Source: Verrucomicrobiota bacterium
GTDB lineage: Bacteria > Verrucomicrobiota > Lentisphaeria > JABSQK01 > JAJFLO01
Length of the DNA: 59,432 nucleotides
Direction: 5' to 3'
Assembly: GCA_021772675.1 (NCBI GenBank)
Contig: JAJFLO010000399.1
Span: 1-59,432, forward strand
The notes beneath the pieces were generated by a model. The model had not been told where the DNA came from, made no database searches, and was given only the letters and a program-made list of their open reading frames with translations. Positions 45,101 to 49,100 of this stretch are shown here, in pieces. Both the position numbers and the translations under genes were made by a program. Position 1 is the first letter of the stretch, and each line of letters starts with the position of its first letter.

Positions 45101-45835
45101 TGGCCCTTTTTCCCGTTTAAGCTGGAAAAACTTGAAATTAGGCATAATTGCCTGGACTTGATGTGGGCCTGGGTACGTCATACGGATGAGAACGAAGCAT
45201 TAGAGATGGTGAACAAACTCGATATTGATCTGTGTGATGAAAAGGGCTTGGTTTGTGTAACCATGCGAGGATTTTCCTGCCGGTCTCTCGATGGTGACTT
45301 CGCTTCTGAAGCATTGCCCCAACAGCAGTCGCCGTTTACAAAAATTGATAAATCCGACGTTCCTATATCATCAAATAGGCCGGAAAAAGTATCTCTTATT
45401 GCCTTGTCAGAAGTTCAGGGTTTGTTTAATGAACGATCACGACCTAGTTTTGAACCGGATATTGAATTCCCCTCGTCAAGCGATTCATCTTCATATACTC
45501 TTGCTGAAAGTCTATCTCCTCAACCCTTGGTTCAAATAGAGAATACGGGGGAAACTTTGCAACACTATCTCGTCAAAAGTCTTGCGGAAGCATTGTATAT
45601 GAATTCCTCAGATATCGATGTTGAAAAAGCATTTATTGATATGGGGCTTGATTCCATTGTCGCCGTGGAATGGATCCAATTACTCAATAAAGAACACGGA
45701 CTTTCCATTCTTGCAACAAAGGTCTACGATTATCCTAATATCCTTAGCTTTACCGAATTCTTACAAAAATCGCTCGACAGTCGGAAAAACACTCAAACTG
45801 ATTCTACATATAATAGAGTATTAAATGAAAAATAA
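25019..45835 (+). CDS. trans-AT PKS subunit 3 (6938 aa)
   Basis: Approximate residues: DH 39-330, KR 380-790, cMT 830-1180, ACP Ser1265, ER 1375-1704; KS 1731-2150 (Cys1895), DH 2336-2630, pyran-synthase-like DH 2645-2890, KR with site near 3104, ACP Ser3408; KS 3507-3940 (Cys3675), KR with site near 4353, ACP Ser4655; KS0 4752-5180 (Cys4923), methyltransferase 5360-5700, ACP Ser5746; KS 5827-6240 (Cys5986), DH with Asn6496 for the catalytic His, ACP Ser6879. ATG 25019 lies 17 bases inside subunit 2's gene, behind a G-rich AAGGTCGGGG. The first residues look like a docking segment. Repeat-derived peptides occupy three inter-domain linkers. The C-terminal ACP is the first of a tandem pair whose second copy opens subunit 4. 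No AT domain is present. Confidence 0.95.
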   Translation: MENLIELIYSKVSAKKLSGNEALKLIKGLESRKSAKVFLHPLLQENTSSISEQRFSSTFTGVEFFLKDHLVKGRKVFPGVAYLEMAREAIQVAVDGLSSDRRIQLQNVVWSRPIVVEDQPVKVNIGLFPQENGEINYEIYTENPLPEKEPIVHSQGVAVRVPLSEESSLNLVDLQTRLSKMHLSREDCYAAFKRLEVDYGPTFQGIDSIYIGDHEVLAKLTLPNLVAKTLDHFTLHPSLLDSALQASIGIVWGEQEVRPNILRTTLPFALERLEIIERCTECMWAWVRASAPDAPSDKVQKLDIDLCNKEGVVCVKMRGFSSRVLEGELDTGQESKNSAETSAGLITLSPVWNSITVEKKTASAEEKTHIIVIGGTQKQKDIMDKLYPQAKTLDIESNANIGDITLQLEEQGTIKHIVWIAPQDAGETQNIIRSQDQGVLQVFRIIKAMLSLDYGTKDMTWTLITTQTQSVQDADRVNPTHAGVHGLAGSLVEEYPHWNIQLFDMEEGDDWPIEEMFSLSYPTQGSTLAFRRGEWFVREMLDVRELPAERELCKIGGIYVVIGGAGGLGEVWSRWMIEKYQAEIIWIGRRAMDTAIKEKVDALSNAGPAPSYIQADAGNKESLKKAYQQIKQNHTKINGVIHAAIVLSDSSLTNMDEDQFKVGLQSKVDVSVCVADVFEKESLDFVLFFSSMVAFGNAAGQSNYAAGCSFKDAFAHMLSFKWSCPVKVMNWSYWGSVGIVADFFYQERMKKIGVGSIEPKEGMRALEKLVNGSLDQLALIKALKSDTLGKMKPREWISGYSQTYPEEPQQNLKSLFAYQDTKWDPKVANDLQQDPEMEELFCKFLLCYVQPFLNSITGLLDRYDRWMQESLSVLRSMNYLKKRDDGSHLLVEAGLSLDALWNQWDQQKVHWTQDAYKNAQVNLADACLRALPEILTGKKQTTDVMFPNASMELVEGIYKGNALSDLFNDILGEILTAYIQHRKSQDASSKIRLLEIGAGTGGTTAGLLLKLRPFQESIETYCYSDLSKAFLMHGKEQYAAQNPYLKTQIFDVEKPIAAQGVEADHYDVVIATNVLHATENIRQTLRNVKAAMHKGGILLLSEMSTMSLFAHLTFGLLDGWWKYEDSGLRIPGSPGLYPETWDRILREEGFETVYSSSEKLHSLGQQIIVAQSDGMVRQMKFMVNPTVKKTETKAASPSNSVSQTTLVYEKTLRGQTAIRGNIDVTDQMVKDHVRSILRESIAHVLKIDERELQDDLSFSEYGVDSILAVHLVTQLNKQLNILLQTTVLFDYNSVDQLVKHIIGNHKSELMISLQENVCCSVDESVSISHQRAGVPLPLEFVEGNSYNGSQKQRNRFRLQGSAFHQDPPIPQNQSTYSRLVIDGPGTIDKLKIHDAVVPELQENEVRVSVRSFSLNFGDLLCVKGLYPTMPPYPFTPGFEASGIVTAAGRTVTSVHVGDSVFVGMGEELGGHATMITCLEEHVFLKPSTLTFEEMSALPAVALTMIDAFQKAELQPGEKILIQTAAGGTGLIAVQLAKYYGAEIYATAGSPHKLAYLETLGVPHRINYLEMDFEQEIKRLTGGDGVDVVINTLAGDGMQKGLNCLASGGRYIEIAMTGLKSANAIDLSVLNSNQSFYSVDMRKLASKRPEKLKAYQSEMLGLVEQGVIRPTICKVFPFNQIHEAYRFMENRRNIGKIVVQVPEMSQFRESTELEIPPTVQEGIQATSSTEQTTIAIIGMSGRFAQSETLNDFWEHLSKGTDLVKEVSRWDLSTLCSNTTKNGNNYCCRGSFLESIDQFDPLFFNISPSEATYMDPQQRLFLEESWKALEDAGYAGENVEGKRCGVYVGCAPGDYSKLFSKKPPAQAFWGNAGSVIPSRIAYYLNLQGPTVAVDTACSSSLVAIHLACQSLWLNETEMALAGGVFIQSTSEFYLSANEGGMLSPTGRCHTFDEKADGFVPGEGLGVIVLKRLDNAVSDGDHIYAVIRGSGINQDGATNGITAPSAKSQERLEKEVYDRFQISPENIQMVEAHGTGTKLGDPIEYSALSRTFRKYTEKESYCAIGSVKTNIGHLATAAGISGMIKILLSLKHKKIPPSLHYKSGNPNIAFQRSPFYVNTQLQDWEVEENVKRQAAISSFGFSGTNAHMVIEEAPVTACNHPEKPGYLIVLSARTSEQLYHQVKNILKFCTEETEIDLGNTSYTLLLGRKHWNHRLACVVRSIKELIRSLEKWLGKGKVSQVYTSNLGEGEIREQVALQRFGNQCIGECRKTENAAQYLEHLSSIADLYIQGYRLAYEELFIHGYIRISLPSYPFAREHYWVSESSNQLSVVGNQLSVIIHPLLHKNTSNLSEQRFSSTFTGKEFFLKDHKVKGEKILPGMAYLEMAREAIKQAAGEDSKTGQYIQLKNVVWTRPIAVGDQSVEVHIGMVPEENGEIAFEIYTDKQNSEGQSSVHSQGRAVFVSSEDEPVSLNLAELQKKLNINSFSHKDCYEALKRIGLDYGPAHQGIDQVYIGDSQVLAHLTLPSSVLATKGQFILHPSLLDSAVQAAIGLGGEDIRFISKSKPARPSLPFALEELEIVDRCTKSMWVWLRFSDNCVASDKVQRLDIDLCDEEGEVCVKMRGYSSRYMEADAIFPLIRNDHSSIEEPQFTTTFTGAEFFLRDHGMTLPGVVYLEMARMAGELAGDKEVLGLKNIVWSSPIDVDEKKQKVSIRLCPQNGGYRYTISTLHETENMQDVLHAQGHLISAKNNGEMRPAPLDIQKIQSRCHSMMGVEDFDQLVSKSIHGPSMLAVECFQHNGDEALATLKLPACVEQECKNYILNPSIMHGAVLSAVALSLIRDSKNKKNVFFLPFALSELLIYEKMPDFAYVHVRQSPQQDSNAKARQYDIDLTDGQGRVAISFKKLMARPLQDVQKEKIVYAIPDWQRKILPEEMKSPQTEEPVFLLACPDPELQAVLRQQWPHSKIDTLLYSGDPDKDPADGIQANFLQVFRTIQTLIKEKTEHIQPLVILTSGDEENYIHGIFSGLFETARLENPKIAAKVVRYTYRDYQDIQPLIRFLGEEIKDFGGDVDVLYAPEKSREVKKLREIDLSFRKKEGTELQAGDVLWITGGLGGLGQIFTKHFGITKKVKIILSGRSFLDKSKRKILEQFQANGMEVVYWPCDISDKEAVKSLVRKIEKEYGKLNGIFHSAGIIEDAYIVKKTTEEIQHVLRPKITGILAIHEATKNIKLEFIVLFSSISAFGSPGQADYSGANSFLDAFSYDRNQWVKQGRCFGKTLSLNWPLWKEGGMTLDLQTESLMKQNTGMTALATRTGIETLVLALKGNYEHVFVAPGNPKIIREKVFQIQESPQVASQAEPLDKAIKVNGNCEDEAIIESTYKELVHWVSNLQKIASEKISLEADLIKYGFDSIGFTEFANRLNTVYGLELMPTVFFEHSNLQSLGRYLANNHWESLLKKHGRAQNNPVLVQHSAIIKQSHTEHQTHPGVIGRKHLPRFQNSRHYFEDNKDEPIAIIGASGQFPGCKNLEEFWRHLEAEKDLISEIPKDRWDWREYYGDPYQEKGKTKIKEGGFLANVDQFDPLFFGISPHEAELMDPQLRLMLETVWQTVEDAGYQASALHGSKTGVFVGVSTSDYKDLYQDMTLEMDVGPSNYHFMIANRISYLLDFRGPSEAIDTACSSSLVALHRAIESIHQKSSEMAIVGGVNVMVSPQIFVSASQAGILSGDGRCKTFDKQADGYGRGEGVGALFLKPLSKAIKDGDHIYTLISGSNENHGGRATSPTAPNPIAEQELLIGAYSKAGIDPSTVSYIEAHGTGTELGDPIEVNGLKGAFAELYKQQGLHMCTEPHCGLGSVKTNIGHLEAAAGISGVIKVLLMMQHHKIPGNIHLKEQNPYLQLEGSPFYLVQETREWESILDENGHAMPRRAGVSSFGVGGANAHVILEEYLEKSSGGRVQSSESGKGKSALIVLSAKNEERLKEYARKLLKYVSRHLTPDTSLLSDHSTQTTDNCSLFTTDLFDLAYTLQVGREAMEERLGLIVNSIEELEEKLNKFLENHDDVEDLYRGQVKRDKDSLAVFAADEDMANTTEAWMAKGKHNKLLNLWVKGLIVDWDKLYGDRKPRRISVPTYPFARERYWVESQDSKGSGTVSSGNLSVTVRKSSSRVPEGELSEKYDVIGNLLLKPVWLESPVDPNQIATEYTEHRVFLCGLNQNRQSMQDRGSQISFIDLKSDQRAIEKRFADYALGLFAIIQKILQEKPKGKSLLQVLIPTEGPEQVFSGLSGLLKTARLENPGILGQLIAVQKNERTQDLLAILQENRKTPEDQYIRYEGNKRLISSFEQLPISELRNDTPWKDGGVYLITGGIGGLGLIFAKEMVGKIKNIKLILTGRSELSDKKKAILKKIEHAAALIEYRTVDVSDKASVDTLIQGIVKDFGELNGIIHSAGVIKDNFILKKNSQEFAHVLAPKVQGVMNLDQATKDLDHLDFFVLFSSGSGAMGNAGQADYSTANAFMDAFATYRHSLCLSRKRSGRTLSINWPLWRDGGMGVDEANQKMMEDELGITAMETASGITAFYQGLSSKEPQVMVLEGYLEKMKSHVLANPSVKKAFFEMPSISRVNSEFLKEKTLYQLKVILGKVTKLSPSKIDPEESLESYGIDSMMITRLNQKLENIFGKISKTLFYEYQTLAGVIDYFLAQYPQACAQWTGLDESIPDTSETSVSESVVVDKFSELVSLESKDSHSREFSEDTSENRIQEPIAIIGISGRYPQAKNLDEYWENLKSGKDCIMEIPRDRWDWEKYYEEDSGQASVLKKSANKWGGFLENCYDFDPLFFNIPPREAECIDPQERIFLEEVWKALEDAGYAPSRFPTELRQKTGVFAGITKQGYNLYSLEEAGQLPATSFASLVNRVSYHLDLQGPSIPVDTMCSSALVAIHQACDYLRHGNGSLAIAGAVNLYLHPLTYVGLSMAQVISTTKDSAAFEKGGSGFVPGEGVGAVILKPYSSAIRDQDCIYALIRGTAVNHGGKTNSYTVPNPNQQVSVIQQALEHDNLDPRSIGYIESSANGSEMGDAIEMTALSQVFANRAGTQGNYKIGSVKRNAGHSEAASGMSQLSKVILSLKHKTLVPTLLKGELNPNIQFDQLPFQLQKDLSEWTPVMVDGISMPRRAGITSVGAGGVNAHIIVEEYIPEEKSSGFPKNDASPFLFILSAKNQNRLEEYVKEWIAYFSMNPDADCERITYTLQVGREAMSSRIAIVSLSQSDLLNQLKIWANGEENNKTCFSGDVKTRHVKIDDGVDQALETNNVHELAKRWVLGHEISWQNLNLENQLSRLSGLPVYPFMKKRCKIQTGQSNDSLEEECQLEIRSPEYENKAVEFYSLWAAKSNGELQHDYLTFCPFPEKIPGMSISRFFLNPKKDPEMGKLVKFRQIEMRQVLFCKEDFSQIQSVLDFGCGHGTDVIQIAKVYPHIQTHGYTITQDQANLGNKRIAKCNLSHQVKIFHKDSSKDKFPSRYDLVIGIEVSFHIRNKEGLFQNISSSLKKNGRILLMDFIVNLRGAIIDPNVEISIPTREEWIDLLARHQLIIDEIIDVSPEIANFLYDPEFEQNIKDFPKVAQDTYRNYANQSMAIDKGWISYCLFKLRKEELFNPQECRDYNANKLSNMTPYSEALQNMLKKGHIPYPEAGLTGQKEILKQIPNLDQDNQIDIPENQKTLLERRAKIKANLLEIFIQVLGFEKDEIDALETFQELGITSVNAVELLERVNVKFDLNLPTSIVFESNTLDSFAHYIQKSLPEMYFQQASHTDLRIKVPSRSLAPGYSDSEATHHHVPEKNETIAIVGLSCRCAGANDQDEFWKLVSQGKACIEEVKNKRWLDFFSLHATKPMFIRYGQMEGLEYFDPMFFNISPKEAALMDVSQRIVLEESYNALEDAGYTSACLKEQSVGTFLGVTGNTPSVQGFSHFSMLGSETSILSARLAYFLDLKGPALAINTACSSSLVAMDLACLQLKSRQVNLAIAGGITIYNDPGAFISMNNAGMLSPTGECRPFDNEANGIVVGDGVGIVILKRLHDAKRDRDRIYGIIRGSGTNQDGQTSGITVPSFLSQSQLEESVYKKSKIDVEDIHYVEAHGTGTKLGDPVEIHALTDSFRKFTGKKNFCALSALKGNTGHTTGAAGVLGVIKVLLSMKYRQIPPCIHFSKENENIEFGESPFYVNTSLKEWQPDARGSRLAAVSSFGFSGTNAHMVLEEYVEKGSGFRVQGSEFGKDKPALIVLSAKKQDRLKEYARKLLKYVSRHLTPDTSLLFDHSTQATDNRSPITDNGSLIADHSPQVTDHLQDLAYTLQVGREAMEERLGIIVHSMQELAEKLHAFIAGNDEGDDIYLGGVKRNKDAMALLAADDDLQKTLEDWIDKRKYGKILNLWIKGLNFDWNKLYGKNKPQRMSAPTYPFARERYGNRPLDSNVSGGSKPDLKSHLHPLLQENTSNLSEQRFTSRFTGEEFFLKENLVKGQKILPGMAFLEMAQHAVRRSLGNISSAHDNIQLNNMVWAGPIAVAKQPVDVHISIVPDEHGEIAFEIYTDNQNPEDESVIHNQGTAVISSSADNLTLNLTDLRNRLDKPSLSHDTCYEFFKTIGINYSPALQGLETVYIGDHEVLAKLTLPASVSKTKDQFTLHPSLLDAAFQASIGIGCGAGGICFTADGKHSWPFFPFKLEKLEIRHNCLDLMWAWVRHTDENEALEMVNKLDIDLCDEKGLVCVTMRGFSCRSLDGDFASEALPQQQSPFTKIDKSDVPISSNRPEKVSLIALSEVQGLFNERSRPSFEPDIEFPSSSDSSSYTLAESLSPQPLVQIENTGETLQHYLVKSLAEALYMNSSDIDVEKAFIDMGLDSIVAVEWIQLLNKEHGLSILATKVYDYPNILSFTEFLQKSLDSRKNTQTDSTYNRVLNEK
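30209..35380 (+). other. Module 8: KS-DH-PS-KR-ACP, probable pyran-forming module
   Basis: The KS is complete. The first DH has His2366 (HKVKGEKILP) and Asp2540. Directly after it lies a second DH fold (from about 32945) in which HxxxGxxxxP is four residues shorter (HGMTLP, His2661) and the DxxxQ Asp is His2824 (NPSIMHGAV). Tandem DH plus aberrant DH before a KR is the arrangement of pyran synthase domains, which close tetrahydropyrans by oxa-Michael addition. The KR has ITGGLGGLG and YSGAN; ACP Ser3408 (GFDS). PS is my best reading; an inactive duplicate DH is the alternative. Confidence 0.75.
31979..32050 (+). repeat. Heptanucleotide repeat linker before DH of module 8
   Basis: CAGTAATCAGTTGTCAGTTG followed by TCGGTAATCAGTTGTCGG codes for two SNQLSVVGNQLS-type units just ahead of IHPLLHKN. 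The same stretch recurs with one or two differences at 48159-48230. Confidence 0.85.
35537..39130 (+). other. Module 9: KS-KR-ACP
   Basis: The KS is complete (Cys3675, EAHGTGT, NIGH). The KR has LITGGIGGLG, YSTAN and an Asp in HSAGVIKDNF. ACP Ser4655 (GIDS). The KR and ACP closely resemble those of modules 6 and 12, suggesting duplication within the line. The post-KS linker carries the repeat-derived insert. Confidence 0.83.
36849..37065 (+). repeat. In-frame heptanucleotide repeat linker after KS of module 8/9 boundary (module 9 KS)
   Basis: A degenerate GTTCAGA cluster lies at about 36853-36890, just after the KS end (NAHVILEEY). The CACCTGA core is at 36965-37012, followed by ACTCAAACAACTGATAACTG. 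Translation gives the heptapeptide-like TDNCSLF series before DLAYTLQVGRE. Confidence 0.82.
39272..42400 (+). other. Module 10: KS0-oMT-ACP (non-elongating methylation module)
   Basis: The KS has Cys4923 (TMCSSA) and the NAGH His5098, but the HGTGT stretch reads ESSANGS, with Ser5058 where His is required. A class I methyltransferase follows (LDFGCGHGTD from about residue 5442; YTITQDQ), of the type usually called oMT in trans-AT lines. The ACP reads GITS (Ser5746). It probably O-methylates the hydroxyl set by module 9 without extending the chain. Confidence 0.78.
43745..44005 (+). repeat. In-frame heptanucleotide repeat linker after KS of module 11
   Basis: A clean GTTCAGG/GTTCAGA tandem lies at about 43751-43785. 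The CACCTGA core is at 43862-43909 with one C-to-T difference, followed by an extended TGATAAC/CACTGAT array to about 44000. No stop codon arises despite the TGATAA words, because these fall in the ACT GAT AAC phase. Confidence 0.85.
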
Positions 45836-46160
45836 TTTACTTCATCGGGATAATGGCATTGTGTTGTCTTCTCCAGGGGATTCATCCTATTCTCTTACCG
45901 AACCGACAACCTCGGCACATTTTACACGAATAAAGGAATCAAGAGAGGCTTTGCAGGCAGAACTCATCAAAAGTCTCGCGGAGGCCTTGTATATGAATTC
46001 CTCAGATATCGATGTTGAAAAAGCATTTATTGATATGGGGCTTGATTCCATTGTCGCTGTGGAATGGATCCAGTCACTCAACAAAGAACATGGGCTTTCA
46101 ATACTAGCAACAAAGGTTTACGATTATCCCAATATCCTTAGCTTTACCGAATTCTTATTA
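45555..46160 (+). repeat. Duplicated ACP coding segments across a gene boundary
   Basis: The ACP at about 45555-45770 (end of subunit 3) and that at about 45960-46160 (start of subunit 4) are nearly identical in DNA. Both contain an unbroken identical run from TTGTATATGAATTCCTCAGA to the GATTCCATTGTCGC attachment site. The stop/start overlap at 45825-45835 lies between them. Confidence 0.9.
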
Positions 46161-49100
46161 AAAGAACTTAAGATCGGGAAAAGAGCGCTCAGCGAGTCTG
46201 CAGATAATAAACGACCCGTGATTTCAACAGAAATCGAGTCTCAAAGAGAGAGGATGCCTTCTTTTCTTCAACTGACACCACTGAAAAAAAAGCGGTTTTT
46301 CCGGCAAGATCAAAACAGGTCACCATCTTGTGACGACGAAGATTCTGCATCTTCTCCGCCTCATGAACCAATTGCCATCATTGGCATGTCAGGCAGATAT
46401 CCCGGTGCGAGTGATTTAAGCGAATATTGGACCAATTTAATTCAGGCCAAAAATTGCATTCAGGAAGTCCCCGAGGGTCGTTGGGATACCCGTTTTTATT
46501 ATGATTCAGATCCCTCTAAAACCGGGAAAGTGTATTGTAAATGGATTGGATTACTGGATGATATCGACTGTTTTGATCCCTTGTTTTTTGCGATTTCACC
46601 TGCTGAGGCAGAAATGATGGATCCACAACACCGTATTTTTTTGGAAGAAGGTTACAAGACATTTGAGCAAGCCGGTTATACGCGACACGCATTAAGTGAA
46701 ATCAATTGCGGAGTCTATCTTGGAATTATGAGTCATGAGTATAGTTTGCTCTCAATGCAACACCAAACAGCACTGTCAGGAACAAGTAACAGTTTCGCAA
46801 TAGGTGCTGCACGCATTCCATATTTTTTAAATCTGAAGGGTCCGGCCATCCCTATTGATACTGCGTGTTCATCTTCGTTAGTAGCTACGCATCTGGCATG
46901 TCAGGCATTAGCCCATGGAGAAATCGATATGGCTTTAGTGGGTGGAGTGACTTTATATTTCACGGCAGAGTCCTACATCGGGATGAGTGCGGCGGGAATG
47001 TTGTCACCTGAAGGGCAATGCAAAACATTTGATGATGATGCCGACGGTTTTGTTCCCGGAGAAGGCGTAGGTGCGATGGTGCTGAAAACATTATCACAGG
47101 CACAAAAGGATAATGATTACATTTTAGGAACAATCATTGGATCCGGAATTAATCAGGATGGAAAGACAAACGGAATTACAGCGCCAAGTGTCATGAGTCA
47201 GATTCAATTGGAACGGGGGATTTACGATCGATATAAAATTGACCCAGCGAGTATTAGTTATGTCGAGACCCATGGAACTGGAACAAAACTGGGAGATCCC
47301 ATCGAGTTAGAAGCGTTATCAACCGTTTTTAAGGAGAAAACGGATCAAAAAAACTTTTGCGGACTCGGTTCGGTCAAAACCAACATTGGTCATACATCCG
47401 CAGCGGCGGGAGTCGCAAGTATTCACAAGATTCTGCTTTCCTTAAGACACAAAAAGCTTGTCCCCTCACTGAACTTTGAAAAACCGAACCGCCATTTTGA
47501 TTTTGAAGATTCTCCCTTTTATGTGAACACAGAATTAAGGCCCTGGAATTCGGAACAGTCGCCACGTCGAGCCGCAATAAGTTCGTTCGGATTCAGCGGG
47601 ACGAATGCCCATATGGTTATTGAAGAATACGTGGAAAAAGGTTCAGGGTTCAGCATTCAGGGTTCAGTGTTAGGAAAAGGGGTACCCGCTGTGATTGTGT
47701 TGTCTGCCAGGAACAAAGAGCGGCTAAAAGAATATGCTAAAAAACTCCTGAAGTACGTTTCCCGACACCTGACACCTGACACCTCGCTCCTTTCTGATCT
47801 TGCTTACACCCTACAGGTTGGCCGTGAAGCAATGGAGGAACGCTTAGGGATTATAGTCCATTCGATGAAAGAGCTTGAGGAAAATCTCCAAGATTTCATT
47901 GGCGGAAATGAGCCTATAACAAATCTTTATCTTGGCCAGAGCAAGCGGAAGAAAGACTCTTTGGCCGCCTCAGCTGCAGACGAGGATATGGCAAAAATGA
48001 TTGAGGCGTGGATCAGGAAGAAAAAGTATAACAAGCTGCTGGATCTGTGGGTGAAAGGTCTGATCGTTGATTGGGACAAATTGTATAACGATACCAAGCC
48101 TCAGCGGATAGGTGCGCCCACTTATCCTTTTGCCAGAGAGCGTTATTGGCTGTCTGCATCCAGTAATCAGTTGTCAGTTGTCGGTAATCAGTTGTCGGAA
48201 ATTATTCATCCCCTTTTGCATAAAAATACCTCCAATTTATCTGGACAACGCTTTAGTTCCATCTTCACTGGAGAGGAATTTTTCCTGAAAGATCATGAGG
48301 TGAAGGGGCAAAAAATATTACCGGGTGTGGCCTGTCTTGAAATGGCTCGGGAGGCGGTTGAAAAAGCCGTCGAAGATTTATCGCACGACAGCTGGAGTAT
48401 TCAGCTCAAAAACGTCGTATGGATCCGACCCATTGCGCTAGGTGGTAAACCTCTGGAGGTTCATATTGGACTATTCCCTAAAGAAAATGGGGAGATTGCC
48501 TTTGAAATCTACACGGATAAGGCGCATTCAGAAGAAGAGTCACTTGATGAACTCTCTGAGCCGAGCCGAAGGGTACACAGCCAGGGCGTGGCAATACTTT
48601 CTACTCCCTCTAAAAAATCGCCTATAAATCTTGCTGATCTGCAAGAAAAACTTAATAAGACCCGCCTCAGCGATAAAGACTGTTATGAAGCACTTAAACG
48701 TGTGGGAGTTGATTATGGACCTTCTTATCAGGGGCTTGACATGATTTTTGTTGGAGATCATGAGCTGTTGGCTAAATTGCAATTACCAGCCTCTGTTTCG
48801 GAAACAAAAGAACAGTTTACACTGCACCCAAGCCTGTTAGACTCTGCGCTTCAGGCTTCAATAGGTTTAAACATCGTTAACTGTGAACCCGGAACCGTGA
48901 ATCCGGAACCATCTCTTCCGTTTGCTGCGGATAGTATTGAGATTATTGATGCATGCACGGAATCAATGTGGGCTTGGCTGCAGGTCTCGAATGCGGGTAC
49001 ACCATCAAATAAAGTACAGAAGTTAGATGTTGATTTGTGTGATGAAGAGGGGAACGTTTGTGTAAGGATGCGCGGGCTTTCCTCCCGGGTGCTGGAAGCA

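Larger units (their letters stand above)
42497..46170 (+). other. Module 11: KS-DH(His lost)-ACP | ACP, predicted beta-branching module
   Basis: The KS is complete (Cys5986, EAHGTGT, NTGH). The DH-like domain has Asn6496 in place of the catalytic His (KENLVKG against KDHLVKG elsewhere), though its Asp6669 remains. There is no KR, so a beta-ketone should persist. The two following ACPs, one on each protein, both read GLDSIVAVEW, matching the DSxxxxxW flag described for beta-branching ACPs (Haines and colleagues). Trp codons are at 45671-45673 and 46065-46067. Confidence 0.75.

Noticed and set aside
45825-45835. Possible frameshift splitting one giant PKS gene
   Set aside because: Both reading frames end and start with sensible ACP-linker sequence, and the overlap resembles the other coupled junctions in the operon. 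A sequencing error cannot be fully excluded.
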